This document shows positions 46,701-59,500 of a stretch of DNA of 64,000 nt, in pieces (position 1 is the first letter of the stretch; each line of letters begins with the position of its first letter). The position numbers and the translations under genes are program-made. The stretch spans positions 9,326,001 to 9,390,000 of the forward strand of contig WPIO01000004.1 of NCBI GenBank assembly GCA_009760855.2, in the 5' to 3' direction. Under the pieces are notes generated by a model. It did no database searches. It was given only the letters and a program-made list of their open reading frames with translations, and was not told where the DNA came from. The DNA is from Cristatella mucedo. Its lineage: Eukaryota > Bryozoa > Phylactolaemata > Cristatellidae.

Positions 46701-49700
46701 TATTGTTATATTGCCTATATTATAATATTGAGACCCTTTTGGCTAAAGAGAACTTGTTTAGTAGGCTAAGGTCTTCAAAAAAAATTAAAATACCTTATAC
46801 GGCCATGAATATTCTAGCTGAAACTGTTTTGCGTTACTTTAGTAGTCTTTACGTTTGCAACGAAATGTCAGGCTCTCATTTATTTCTGACCGTATATTGG
46901 TGTCAGCTTTGTTCTCATTTCTTCTTTTTTTGGAAACGAATGTCAGAGAAGGCTCACGGTTATGTATGTATTGGCTAGCAGGGCGCAGAGAAAGTTGCAT
47001 ATACACTGAACTATCAGTGACAAGAGTAAAATTCGTTAACTTTATGAATGCCCTGTGTGCCCACATGCTTTTTGTGCTGCTGGTAGATGTGCGGGTGCTC
47101 AGGTGAGCAGCCCTGCCTGCGGGCACTGCCTGTGGGAAGTAATGGACCTGACGTTGCCCTTGCCACACTAGCCCCGTAGCTGCCAAACTAGAGTGCCTGC
47201 TGCCGACTTGAGTCTGAGTCCGTGCGCCCGACTCGACCTCCCTGCTGCTGCTTCGGCTGTGCATTGTGTTCAGCATAGGCCGTAGGTTAAAATGGCGAAT
47301 TCATCTAGGTGCAGTGGCCCATAGATTGCTCTGAAGTAATTATTTGGGATGAATGGCTTCATTTAAAATCAAAGGCCGCCCTGCGAGGTGTGGCCGTTCA
47401 TTCTGCTGCCGCCGATGCATTCTGTAAATATAGCTGGCCTGGTAGTGGGAGTCCCGAGCAGCTTGCTGTGCCCTGCTGCCGACATATCATAAGGAATTCT
47501 TTAAGTATTAATATTGTGAGAATGACGATACCCAGGCCGTACAAGTTTGATTCTGCTGGTATTATTTGGAGGTGGGGTAATCCAACTGAAAAAGCAGTGC
47601 TGTATTGTTTTCAAGATCTAATGCTTTTTCGGAATGGCTATTCCGGGTTCAAGCCAGAGCATATGCTTACAGTATGGTCAAAGAATGCCACAATGATTAA
47701 CATGAACAAGTATGTAAATCTGTAAGTAAGCATCCTAATACTACAGTGGAAAGGAGCCCTCGAAAAGAACGCTTCTGCTTAAAGCAGGTACTATCAGCTA
47801 ACGATCTTTCTTTTGCCTTAGCTCAACAGAATTCAAACCAGTCCCGAAAACTCAGTAACTAAGAAATTAAACAAAAAACAAATAATTGCAGCAACGTCGC
47901 AGTTCTGTTCATGCTAATGTGCCTCTAGCTTATAAACTGTACTTGCGGAAGTTAGAGTACTTTTGTTAAATCTATCCAACGACTGTCACGCTCAGAAATT
48001 GTGTCACACACTAGGATTGTAGATATTTTCATAGCATGATCGAGTTAATATCTGCCTTGAGTATAAATTAAAAAACTTTCCTATTTCATTTAAAATGCAT
48101 CGGCTTGCTTACGGCTTTAACTGTGTGCATTGCTCTTTAAGAATTCTGGAAATGCTTTTAAATTTCCTGTGGTAACCTGTAGGGTTTTCCGGTATTATTT
48201 GAAGGGCTGTTTCTAGTTTCATGGTTGATGTGTCCACCCAGCTTATTTACAATATTTATGAAGGCATCGAGCATTCGGCTATCACGGTACATTGAAGTAC
48301 AAAAGCTTTTTTCAAAACCGGTGGTCAATACCGATGTTTCGATCACGTTTTACTTGCTTCGGGGTGGGGCTCCGGCAGTATGAAAGCTTGACGTGAGTCG
48401 GCCATCATCTTAACACGGCTGCAAGATCGAAGTCACTCTCCGAATTTGTGTAGAATGGCAGACTAGAACTTAGAGAGATGCGAGTAATGAATCACTCGTT
48501 GAATCACTACCTCACTAATCAAAAGCCCGTCATAGTAATGATAACTGAGAACAGCATTATTCAGAAACACCTCTGCACGAAAGCTTGCTTTGGTAGCATG
48601 ATGTCCGGACTTGCAACTGGCCGGGGCTCAAGTACTGCAGTAGTACTGCACAGCACAGGTGCGAGCAAATTTGCTGCCCATTATCTAATCAGACAAGCAC
48701 ATGGCTATATGCCACAAATACGCCTGACGCTGAATAAATGGGATAACCAACTTGTGACGAGTTCTGCCAGGTGCTTTGCCTCTAGAAGGCCATAATGGCC
48801 GCAAATGACCGATTGAATAGTCCAATATTTTTCGGGTCAGGGCGCTTTGCTAGTGGCTTACTTTGTCACGTCGCAGGAAAACACTGCAGAAAAAAAATCA
48901 ACAAGACGCTCAGGGAGATCAAGTGAATGGCTTCAAATATTCGATGCCAGCTGCTTGACAGCAGGCGTAGTGGCTGGCGGTGGGCGGTGGTTGTTTTGCC
49001 TCTACCGCACGCCTATACATTCTGTGCGACGGGGGCGGCACATTTTCTGCTGCCGCACCTCTCCATAAACAGCTGGATTAGTTTCAATCCACCTCAGCAG
49101 TTTGTCTGGGCCCGTATTGATAATAATAATAATAATATATTTTATACAGCACCTCCAAAGAACTCAGTCTGCTGCTAGGCACTTCACATTTGCTACAAAG
49201 GAAGTGCGATCGGATGGTTAGTCGTAGCATGCTCAATAAACAACAAGAATGACATTGTTAGGGGTGCCGTGCACAGGGTTAGTATGCAGTTTTGGAAGCA
49301 AAGGGCTGGCGGCGCCGATTTCAGCCTGTCTCTAGCTGCCTAGCCAAGGTCAGCACCATCTCACGTGAGAGAAATAATTAGCCAAAGTTACTCGCTTAGT
49401 CGTGCAGCTCAGGTCTCATGCTTTCCGAGATCTGTAAAGTCTCTAGAAAGAGATTTAAGTTCTCTGAGGGCGCTATAAAATGTATTATTATTATTATTAA
49501 GACGGTTCTCCACTCCCTGCAGCTTGCAGGGGCTGTCTACTGTTGTTGGCGTAGTTTTGCCCTGCCACCCTCGGACCCCAGGCCTCTCACTTCATTTAGT
49601 ATAATTATACTATCTTATAGTATTATATTATAATATTTTATTATTATTATTATATTACCCATATTATATTATCGAGACCCGTATAGTGCCAAAATGGTAA

Positions 49701-51871
49701 CCTTTGCACTTTCGAAGCCTCGATTCCGTTTGGCTAAAGAGAACTTGTTTAGTAGACTAAGCTATTTAATAAAAATTAAAATACCTAATACGACCATGAA
49801 TATTCTAGCCGAAACTGTTTTGCGTTACTTGAGTAGTGTTTACATTTGCAACGAAATGTCAGGCTCTTATTTATTTCATAATCTAAATTATAAATAGCTA
49901 TTCATCATTTTTCATGACAACAGTACCTTTGGTTGTAATTATTCTCCAGCTTCATGTCTTCTACAAGGTTTCTTGCGTAATAAAGAAGTCTTCGTTCATC
50001 CATGTCTAAAACAGCAGACGTACAAGACTCCTTTAACATTTTAAAATGTCATACTTGTGTACAGCCGTAGGAGCAGGAGGAAAGGCCCGGGAGTTAAGGC
50101 GCTCACCTTTGACGACCGAGGTCGTGGGCTCAAGCCCTGCGGCACGTGCGAAGGACCGTGATATAGATTCAGTTCTCTTAGAGCGCTATACAAATGAATC
50201 ATATTTATGTTTATTTATAGTTATTTGCGCCAGTCCATTACTTTAACAATGCACCTCTCAAGATCTGCTAATAGAAGCCTGACAGTGTTTGCTTTGATCT
50301 GATCTGATTGTTGTGATCTGCTGCTGACGCATGTAATGACATTGCACAACTAGTAGCAGCTTTCTACAGGCCATCATTACGGTAGGCACATGAAAGCGAT
50401 TGGGTGGAATCATGCAGCATGGGCTTTGGATATGCAAAAATACCGCTGACAGTCTATTAGTGCGATCCATGCTTAAGATATACAATGCCTCCATATATAC
50501 ATAACATTCTTTTTCACGGTATGCTTGTAAATTCTGAGATACATTTTTTATTTACCACACAGTATAAATGTAGTCGTATGAAGCGCACCCTCAATGAGAC
50601 GATCTTGGTCACATCGGCAGCGCCGATATTGGTACTTATACACTTTTACTAAGGTCGATTTCATGAGGATGCGTTTAGAGTTTGCTCTGAGAGCATTGTA
50701 CATGTATATTGTGCATGAGAACAGCCTACGAGGGTGGCTATCACTCCGCTTGCAGAAGGCAATATAGGATTGCCTACTACAAGACTTGAACCCACGATCT
50801 GGGTCATGCATTATGAGCAACTTGCCCCTACACTAAGAAAAAAGAAATAAAGGTTTAAGACTTCAGTTAGGAGGATAAATTGAGGACGGACTCTCTGATC
50901 TGTTCTATCTTGCTGAAAAAGAAGCAAGTAAAACGATCTGCTAGATCACCGAAAGGATTGGTAGGCATGGTGCCGACCTCGGGCGCTCAAGCAAATGACT
51001 GGCGATCGAAATCAGCACTTTTTGATTCGTGCATCGTGATTTTACTACGCTTTTATATGAGCTAGACTTTACCTTGATCCCGAGTGTTTTCTTCTTTGCA
51101 TTAGCAATGCGTCTAGTCATGTGTATCCTTTGCTGAAGGAGCTGTGATGACTCTCGGTAGATCGATGGATACAGAGCAGTGTTCTTACTCCAAACATTAA
51201 GGCCTGCCATGGCTTGGCACCTTCAGAGCTAGCTAAACTGCTGCACCAATTTCAGTCTCCTCGTGCCCTAAGGTCACCCAATAAAATCAAACTAGCTAAC
51301 CCATTCCTTTTTTAAGAAATCCTTGGTTAGAGAAGCTTGTGTTCTGCAGGTCCTTCAATGTGGAACTCACTTCTACAATTCTTAGGCAACGACATCTACT
51401 CTCCTATTGCCGACTGTGGCACGTCCTTTCCTGCTATCCTCTTCTGATGCTTCGATACTACTCGCTACATCGACTGCCCTCACTCATCTATGCTTCTCAC
51501 TTTCTCTTTGCTTGTGTGAGATGAAGTCCGTTGGCTACCATATGCAAGCCTAGAACCACGTAGGCTTTCAGAGGGCTATATAAAACTCTCCTGCGTTACA
51601 GCCACTTAGTTCATGTGGCGTTGTGGACTTACGTACAAAGATACACATATCTACTAATTAAAGCGAGAAAATCCGTCCTTCCCACCGTCAAGCTGCAACA
51701 TGGTGCACTTGCGTCACGTGGTAAGATGGCAGAGTGGTGTCTTCCGTGACCAGCACTCTCCGGAACGACATGTAATAGACGTATAATGTACGTCTACTAT
51801 GAAAGCGAAGGGAGTCCGCAGGCAGTGAGCTGCTCGTTTATATTTTATGTATACATACATATGCACGTATT

Positions 51872-51909
<38 letters not shown>

Positions 51910-53513
51910 CGCGTGCGTGCGTGCGCATATATACAATTGCTGCTTCCTCCAAGAGTATCAATAACCAAAGTTTAGCGACATGAACGGTATCGTGCTTTAG
52001 ACAAGCATGCAAAAGCGAACAAATATCATTCTTAGTGCAGCTTACTAAACAAACATGAAGACATTAACGGCCACTTATTAGCAGAACCTCTGGCTAGTAG
52101 CATGCGCTGAATCATGAACAGGTAAGCATGCAAAGCACAGAGAAACCAAAAAAATAGAACTTCAGTGGGGCAAGTAAAGCAAAGCTGACTCTAACAGATG
52201 TGTCTTTCGCTGAGACTTAAATGATGCATAGTTTTTGCAGGAATTGGCCGTACCAGTAAGCAAATTACAGACTCCCAACTTCCATCACGACATCCCCCGA
52301 CTTGACCACATTTAAAAAGAAATTGAAAACGCACCTATTTATGACAGCATTGAGTGGATTCCTGTGAATCGTCCTTTATGTGCTTATGCGTGCTGCCACT
52401 GTTGCATGCTGCCACTAATCTCACTTGTGTGCTGAACCTATGCATGTCACCCCTAACCATGTTATTCTTGTTGTTTATTTAGCATGCTACTATTAACCAT
52501 TCATTCATGCTTCATTTGCAGCAAATGTAAAGCACCTAGAAAGAAATTGAGCTCTTTAAGGGTGCTTTATCAAGTGTGTTATTATTATTATTATTATTTT
52601 GAGAGGAAGGCTCAATCGCAAAAGAACTTATATATAGCCAGACAGAGGATATTGAAATCATTTCGATGCTTGATCTAGTGATGCTCAAAATGAAGTGGTG
52701 TGATGTGGCAGCTACGTCAGACCGGACTAGCTGCTGAGTTTTGGACCAAATGCAGATAATTAAGGCTACTGGCCCGGAGTCTTGCATAAAGTGAATGTCA
52801 GTAGTCTAAATGCAATTAGCCACAACGGAATGGTACGACCTATAGTCGTAAAAGCCAGTTGATGGAAAGCCTGTCGATTTTTTTGGAGTGCTTATTAAGC
52901 TTGCACTTAGTAGTCCTAGCTTGTTTAACGACTTTATTATACTATAGGCCAGCTGGGCAAAGGCACGCGTGTTTAATCATAGGAGCAAACACACCTAAAA
53001 TATTAGCAAGCACTGTAGAACGGAAGCAGGTCGCAGTTTTAGTTGTATAGATGAAGATCATAGGTCATCTTTATGTTTCCTTTTCATGCTTAGCCTGTCC
53101 ACGGTACCTACATAGCTTCTTGTCACAAACTTCCGTTGGCATTAATTATTGTACCGCTGATGCACCAAGAAGCACTGCTAAAGAAGCTACAGTATGCCTT
53201 AGCATTCATAGCATTGTCCGGTTACCACGTGTCATGTTTCTATGAACATCCATGGATTGCATTCTATTATGTTCTCTGTAGCTGCGATGGGTCCCACGAA
53301 ATTATTCTGAAGCTGAAGAGTCAGCTTTTGCTTATCGTGATTTGCAAAAAATTAGAAAAAACTTCTGCTAGAGGAAAGAGCTCAGAGTGTCCCATGCATA
53401 AAAGCCTTAAAACTGAAACGCATCACAAATTAAAAGCAGGTCAGCTAAAGTAGAGAAATAAACACGTAAGTGGACAGCAGTCACTGGATGAAATTTTGGT
53501 GAAACGGCCTTGT

Positions 53514-53586
<73 letters not shown>

Positions 53587-56500
53587 AGAGCAAACAGACA
53601 GACAGACATATATAGACAGATTAGCAGACAGACATATAAACAGTGGCCAAGAAGCAGACAGCTGGAAAAGTGACAATGATTAGACCTAATTTAACTGAAG
53701 GATAACAAAGAAAGTGTGTAGCTCTGTAGGACAAGTATTGCTACATGAAATTGAGTCACGTACCTACATTGGAGGGTCCATGCATAGGAAATTGCATCAG
53801 CAGCTCGGTAGCCTGCAAAGAAAAGCAGCAGCATAATGCATTCCTCTGACCAGCAGCTAATGCTCATGAGATACCCAAGAGAAGCTCTTCGAAATAAATC
53901 CTAACCTAGTAGTATGCATGACAGGTCCTTCAGGTACGGTGGCAAAACGAATAAGAAAAAATATTTCAATGTGTTCCAAGGTTTACTACCGTTTGGACTC
54001 TAAAATTGCATTAACTAGTGAAGAGTTGTACCTCAGGTCAAGGCAAGAGCCACATGCAGGCTGCAGTGTAGGCTGCATTGTATATAGTAAAATACCTTGA
54101 TCGAGATTTAGTTCTCTGAGAGTGCTGTGAAAGTATCTTCTTATTATTACTATTACTGTTACTTCTGTATCAATGAAGAGTGGAGACTTATCCTAACATA
54201 TGTGCTGGCAAAGACAAGGTCAACTGCAGTAACACTGTAGCTCTCTCCTAACCTTCTAATGGTACTGCACACAGAAGAGATAGCACATGATCGTGCTCTA
54301 GAGCTAGTTACGGAGTCATAGCAACATGCAGTGACCCTACTCAGCCATATTGCTATCTTAAATAATGCTACCCTCACATCAGTGCCCGGATAGAGAGCTG
54401 CCCGTGCTGCCCTCCTGATAAAGTGTCCATTTAAGGTGGGCACTATTTTGGGACCTGCCTCTTGGAGGCATCCTAGACAGTCCTCAGTCACTGCACTTCC
54501 GGCACTATTTCGGAAGGTGACCCTATCAAGACCTAGGAGCCTGTGGCACTCTTGAACAGTAGTGTACGTGTAGTATGTGGTAGTGGTGAGCGAGACGTAT
54601 GCTGAGTGATGCAACGTGAAAGCCAGTCAGAGGATCTCGAATTCGATTCAATACTAGATAGGTAGCCAGTGAACCTCGGACAAAAGTAGTGTGACGCGAC
54701 GGTTACGTGGCAGCTACGAGTCTGATGACAAACCTGATGAGCTATTGAGTTTCGCACCAGTTGCAGATGAGGAAATCCAATTGCGAGAAGAATGGGAATA
54801 AAAGATCGCTGCACGGCAAATAGGAAACGTCAACATTATGCCAGCAGCTGCAAAGTCTGTGGCTTGTATTGGGTTCCTAAATTAATACCTCGGTCAACAA
54901 CTGTTAAGTACCCCTAGCCTTTGAATAATGGTGTCGATGCATGCAAATGGAAATCCTGATCCTGGTGTCTGCAAATAGGCATTGATTCTAAGCTATCTAT
55001 GGCCTACAGGTCATGAAGGTATATGGTCGTCCAGCAGAGCTTCCAGCATGCGGCTTGTAACAGTCCAGGTCTCTGCGAGAATACAGAGATGGCAAATATG
55101 TCAGATGCAGTGAATTTTCATTGCTGAACAGCCGATGAAGTAGATTCGTTCAAAGGTTCTGCTGAGTTGCCAGGGGCATATTTTACTCTCATTTTCGTGC
55201 TGACAAACTGTCAAACTGGGTCCTACGAAGGCTTCCTGCTGGTACTGTGCTGCTAATGTCGTTGCAGGTTAATCGCTCACCCACCTAACCGGAATCGCTT
55301 CGTGCAGCTCATTACACTTGAGCAAATCAAGCGGATGATCATCTGCCTGGGGAGCCCAACAGAGGATGAGTGGTATGCGATCACCACGACGACATCGGGC
55401 AATTCAGCGGGTGTGACTTCACCTTCCTGCAGCAAACTGCCGTGTAGACTGAGTACTCATTCACTGTCTACCATTTGCAGTGCTGGTGAGGGTGAATGCT
55501 TGCGAGTGCATTGTGGTAATGTTATAACGGCAGCATATCTACATTTCCGTCTGGACTCCATAAAGCCTCTAGAAAAAGTGGTCGTCACACTTGAAAGCTT
55601 ATTGCAGCTAAAGCCCTAAGACCATTTGGTATAGACATGGCAACCTAAAGAAGCCCTCTCAATCAAGCGAGGAAAAGGGATATGCATACATGAGTCGTGA
55701 GAGATCTCTCTGTGAGCTGGTTTGCTTCGATGGCAGTAGTACAGAAGCCAAAGGCTGCCGAGAATCTGCTAGAAAAATGCTTTCAACTCCATTCACGGTA
55801 GTATCTTTCTCAGATCGAGGTTAGACTGCAGTTAGACAGCTGTTGAATCTGCCCTTACTAACTCGTGAACAAGATTTGGGTTATCGCATTGCAGGTTGAT
55901 TTCAGCTTGAACCAGTTTCCACGTGGCACAGCAGCTCTGGCCATTATAATCTCCACATAGCTGCAACTGATTCGTGAACAAGATTTGGGCTATCACATCG
56001 CAGGTTCGTTTCAGCTTGAACCAGTTCCTACGTGGCAGAGTAGCTCTGCCCGCTGTAATCTCCACATAGGCTGTGAGTGCGCTATACAAAACTCTCCTGC
56101 GTAACACCCACATGGTCTTTATGACTTTGTGGAGTTACTGACGAAGATACATTACATTACATAGCTGCAACTGACCGTATATTGGTGTCAGCTTTGTTCT
56201 CATTTCTTCTTTTTTTGGGAACGAATGTCAGAGAAGGCTCACGGTTATGTATGTATTGGCTTGCAGGGCGCAGAGAAAGTTGCATATCCACTGAACTATC
56301 AGTGACAAGAGTAAAATTCGTTAACTTTATGAATGCCCTGTGTACCCACATGCTTTTTGTGATGCTGGTAGATGTGCGGGTGCTCAGGTGAGCAGCCCTG
56401 CCTGCGGGCACTGCCTGTGGGAAGTAATGGACCTGACGTTGCCCTTGCCACACTAGCCCCGTAGCTGCCAAACTAGAGTGCCTGCTGCCGACTTGAGTCT

Positions 56501-59500
56501 GAGTCCGTGCGCCCGACTCGACCTCCCTGCTGCTGCTTCGGCTGTGCATTGTGTTCGGCATAGGCCGTAGGGTTAAAATGGCGAATTCATTTAGGTGCAG
56601 TGGCCCATAGATTGCTCTGAAGTAATTATTCGGGGTGAATGGCTTCATTTAAAATCAAAGGCCGCCCTGCGAGGTGTGGCCGTTCATTCTGCTGCCGCCG
56701 ATGCATTCTGTAAATATAGCTGGCCTGGTAGTGGGAGTCCCGAGCAGCTTGCTGTGCCCTACTGCAGTCGCCTACCATAGGTCTTGCCTACACTGTGCGT
56801 CGTAGAGGCTTGCAAGCCCGGTGAAAGCACAGCAGCAGCCCAGGCAGTTAAATAAATAAATCCTAGCTGATTAAACAGCCTCTTTTTGTATAGCGACAGA
56901 AGAGCCTTTATGGCTATCACCACCGCTTGCAGTGGCGATAAAGATTCACCCACCGCTGGAATCGAACCCACGACCTTGGGACCGAGGTCGTGAGAGCAAC
57001 CGCCTTACCTACTGTGCCATCACGGCTCACCAGTTCTTGCTAATAATGCTGCCCGATAGCGATAGACACTCGACACCCCCAATGAGAAGAGCAGAGCGAT
57101 CGAGAGGGATAGCGCGATGATACGATACAGTCAACGAAAGTATGGCTTGGCTTAGCTAGTCGGCACACGAACGAAAATAGCGCTGCTTTTAGCTGCGACT
57201 CGGGCACCGGCTTACCCAATCACAGTCTTACGCCTGCAGCTTGAGCTGTCAGCTGACCGACTGGTCAGCTGACAGCTCAAGCAGCCGGCGATCAGTGCCC
57301 GTCTGGATAATCGTCTGTATTTTAGTTGCTCAATCAAGCACCTTTGCACGAGTGCTCGGAGTACATGCTGCACCGCCTGTTTTGTGCACACAAGCATTTT
57401 ATCAAACTTGAAGCAGGCAGCCAGATCATGGGGGCGCCTGCTTTTATCTATATAAAGATGGAAGGAAGGTAGCGGTTGCTAGTGCTCCAACGTTGGTGAA
57501 ATATTCTCGAAATAGACATTACAACTGACTGCATCCGCGAATCAGCGGAAAATAAAGAGGCAAAGCAAGAAAGGGAACTTGCTTACTCTTTTAAAAAGTA
57601 TAGAGCAGCAGTTGAAAAATTTCAACTACATCACAATTGAAGAGTGAAATGTCAAGTGCCGAGGATAGGGCAGGCCAAGGTAAAGGTCACTGCATGACTT
57701 TAATGTTTGAATGCCAGAGCCCCCACATGCGCTTATAAGAGTGGCTGTGGTGACCGAAGGGGGCCCAAAAAGCTGAGCAAAGTAGGATATTCCATGTCCC
57801 TTATCTTAAAATCTCTCACACTCGATGGAGGGGATCCGTGTACCCCATAATTTGCCAAATCTTATATTCGCAATGCGATGGACCAGGCAAGGACAGTGCT
57901 TTTGACTACTAGGTACCTGATAGCACGTAAGTATACATTTAAAGCTAAGACTTTCAGATCTTTTTGGGAGCAGAGAACGCAGCATCTCCACATCTCAATC
58001 GGCAAAGGCATGGAAAGAATAGAAGCTTCAGGATAGTTCCCTGTGCAGAGCAAATGTGCTCTGCTCCCAGCCCGAAAGCAGTCAGTCGTTCTGTAGTTTC
58101 AACTTCAAATTTAAGTTAGCTCTCCCATTTACCGCTTTAGGGGACGAGCAAGTCATCGCACTCTCAAAGCTTCTCGAAACTTTTCGGGAAATTCGGTGAC
58201 TACCGAGTTTCTTTGTGCACAGCTCTCCGAAGCAAACCGACGCAAAACCAATACGTGCAAATTTACATAAAGCACGCTATTGAGGAACGGCAATATGCAT
58301 GCTTTGCATTCACTTTTCTCGTGCAAAACATTTAAGTTCATGACTAGAGTGGTTTAAAACGCTCAGCACATACGAACAAGACGAGCGCTTTCGGATAGTT
58401 CCGCAGGAGGCGTTCGCAAACGAAGCCTCGGTTAGTGGCTTAAAGTTTGGTTCAGCAGCCAAACGAAACGCTGCCTCGACTGCGGCGGCCAGCTTCGAAA
58501 TTCTCAGATCCTACCTTTTGCCCAAAGACTCCGCTGACCAAAAGTTCCTTCAGCGACGATGGCACGAATGAAACCTCAGATGGCAACTTGCGGCGCTACA
58601 ATAGGCTGCATTGAATATAGCTGCATCGAACCGTGCAAGAGGAGAGACTCCAAACACTGTAAGGTGCCACTGCGGAGCCACGGCGTCCCCTTCTTCCCTT
58701 CCCCCACCCCACACAGCTGCAAGCCTTTCATAAGCTCTCGGCAGTATTTCTTGGGCAAAAGGGTGTCAAAGGCTGTCAAAAGCCACTGTACTTACCACCG
58801 GTCGGCTCGAGAGGGCTGAGTCTCGGAAAAAGTTCTGCGCCTGCACCCTTTCAGCAGCTACAAACGTGCGCCCACGGAAACAGCGGCCGTTAGATATTGC
58901 ATGGCACGGCCGTGCGTCTAATCTTGTGATATATGCAAGGAACGCGAAAGGAGGACTTCTAGCGTGCATAACGTTTGCCCATAAGACGAATGGCTCTTCC
59001 TACTCTGTCTATTTGCGGGAAGGAGTTGATCTTAAGGTAAACAGAACGATCTCACACTATCTTCGCTGGGAAACGCAAAAGAAAGCGTCGCTGAGAGTGA
59101 AATGAGCGAAATGGTCACTTCATTGACTTACACGTGACTAACCTTCCATCGAGCAACCATATATTTGGCAGGCAGTCAATGACGTGGATTCGATCTAGAA
59201 ATAAAAAATACTGCTGAATAACCGTTTAAAGTGTTGATGGATTGCGGATTGTAAAAGACCAGCTCCTTCCACTGGTTTGAGTAGCTTTCAAGCGCAGATA
59301 TTTCCAAGGGCATTCAATTTTATCGCTTGGGTCGGTCTTTTCAGTTTCAGCTCCTTGGCAGTCCACAATAATGGGTGGGTACAAAAGTGCAGCATCGACA
59401 ATGTGAATCACCATGGCTAATCGTGGTTTAAAAATGTGGATTTGTATCGGCTTTGTCCGCGATACGTTATACTGCCGTTGTTAGCATTTGTTAGCATTCT

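Noticed and set aside
55832-56113. 93-codon minus frame
   Set aside because: Runs across the 105-bp tandem repeat and into the LINE B tail; not a gene.
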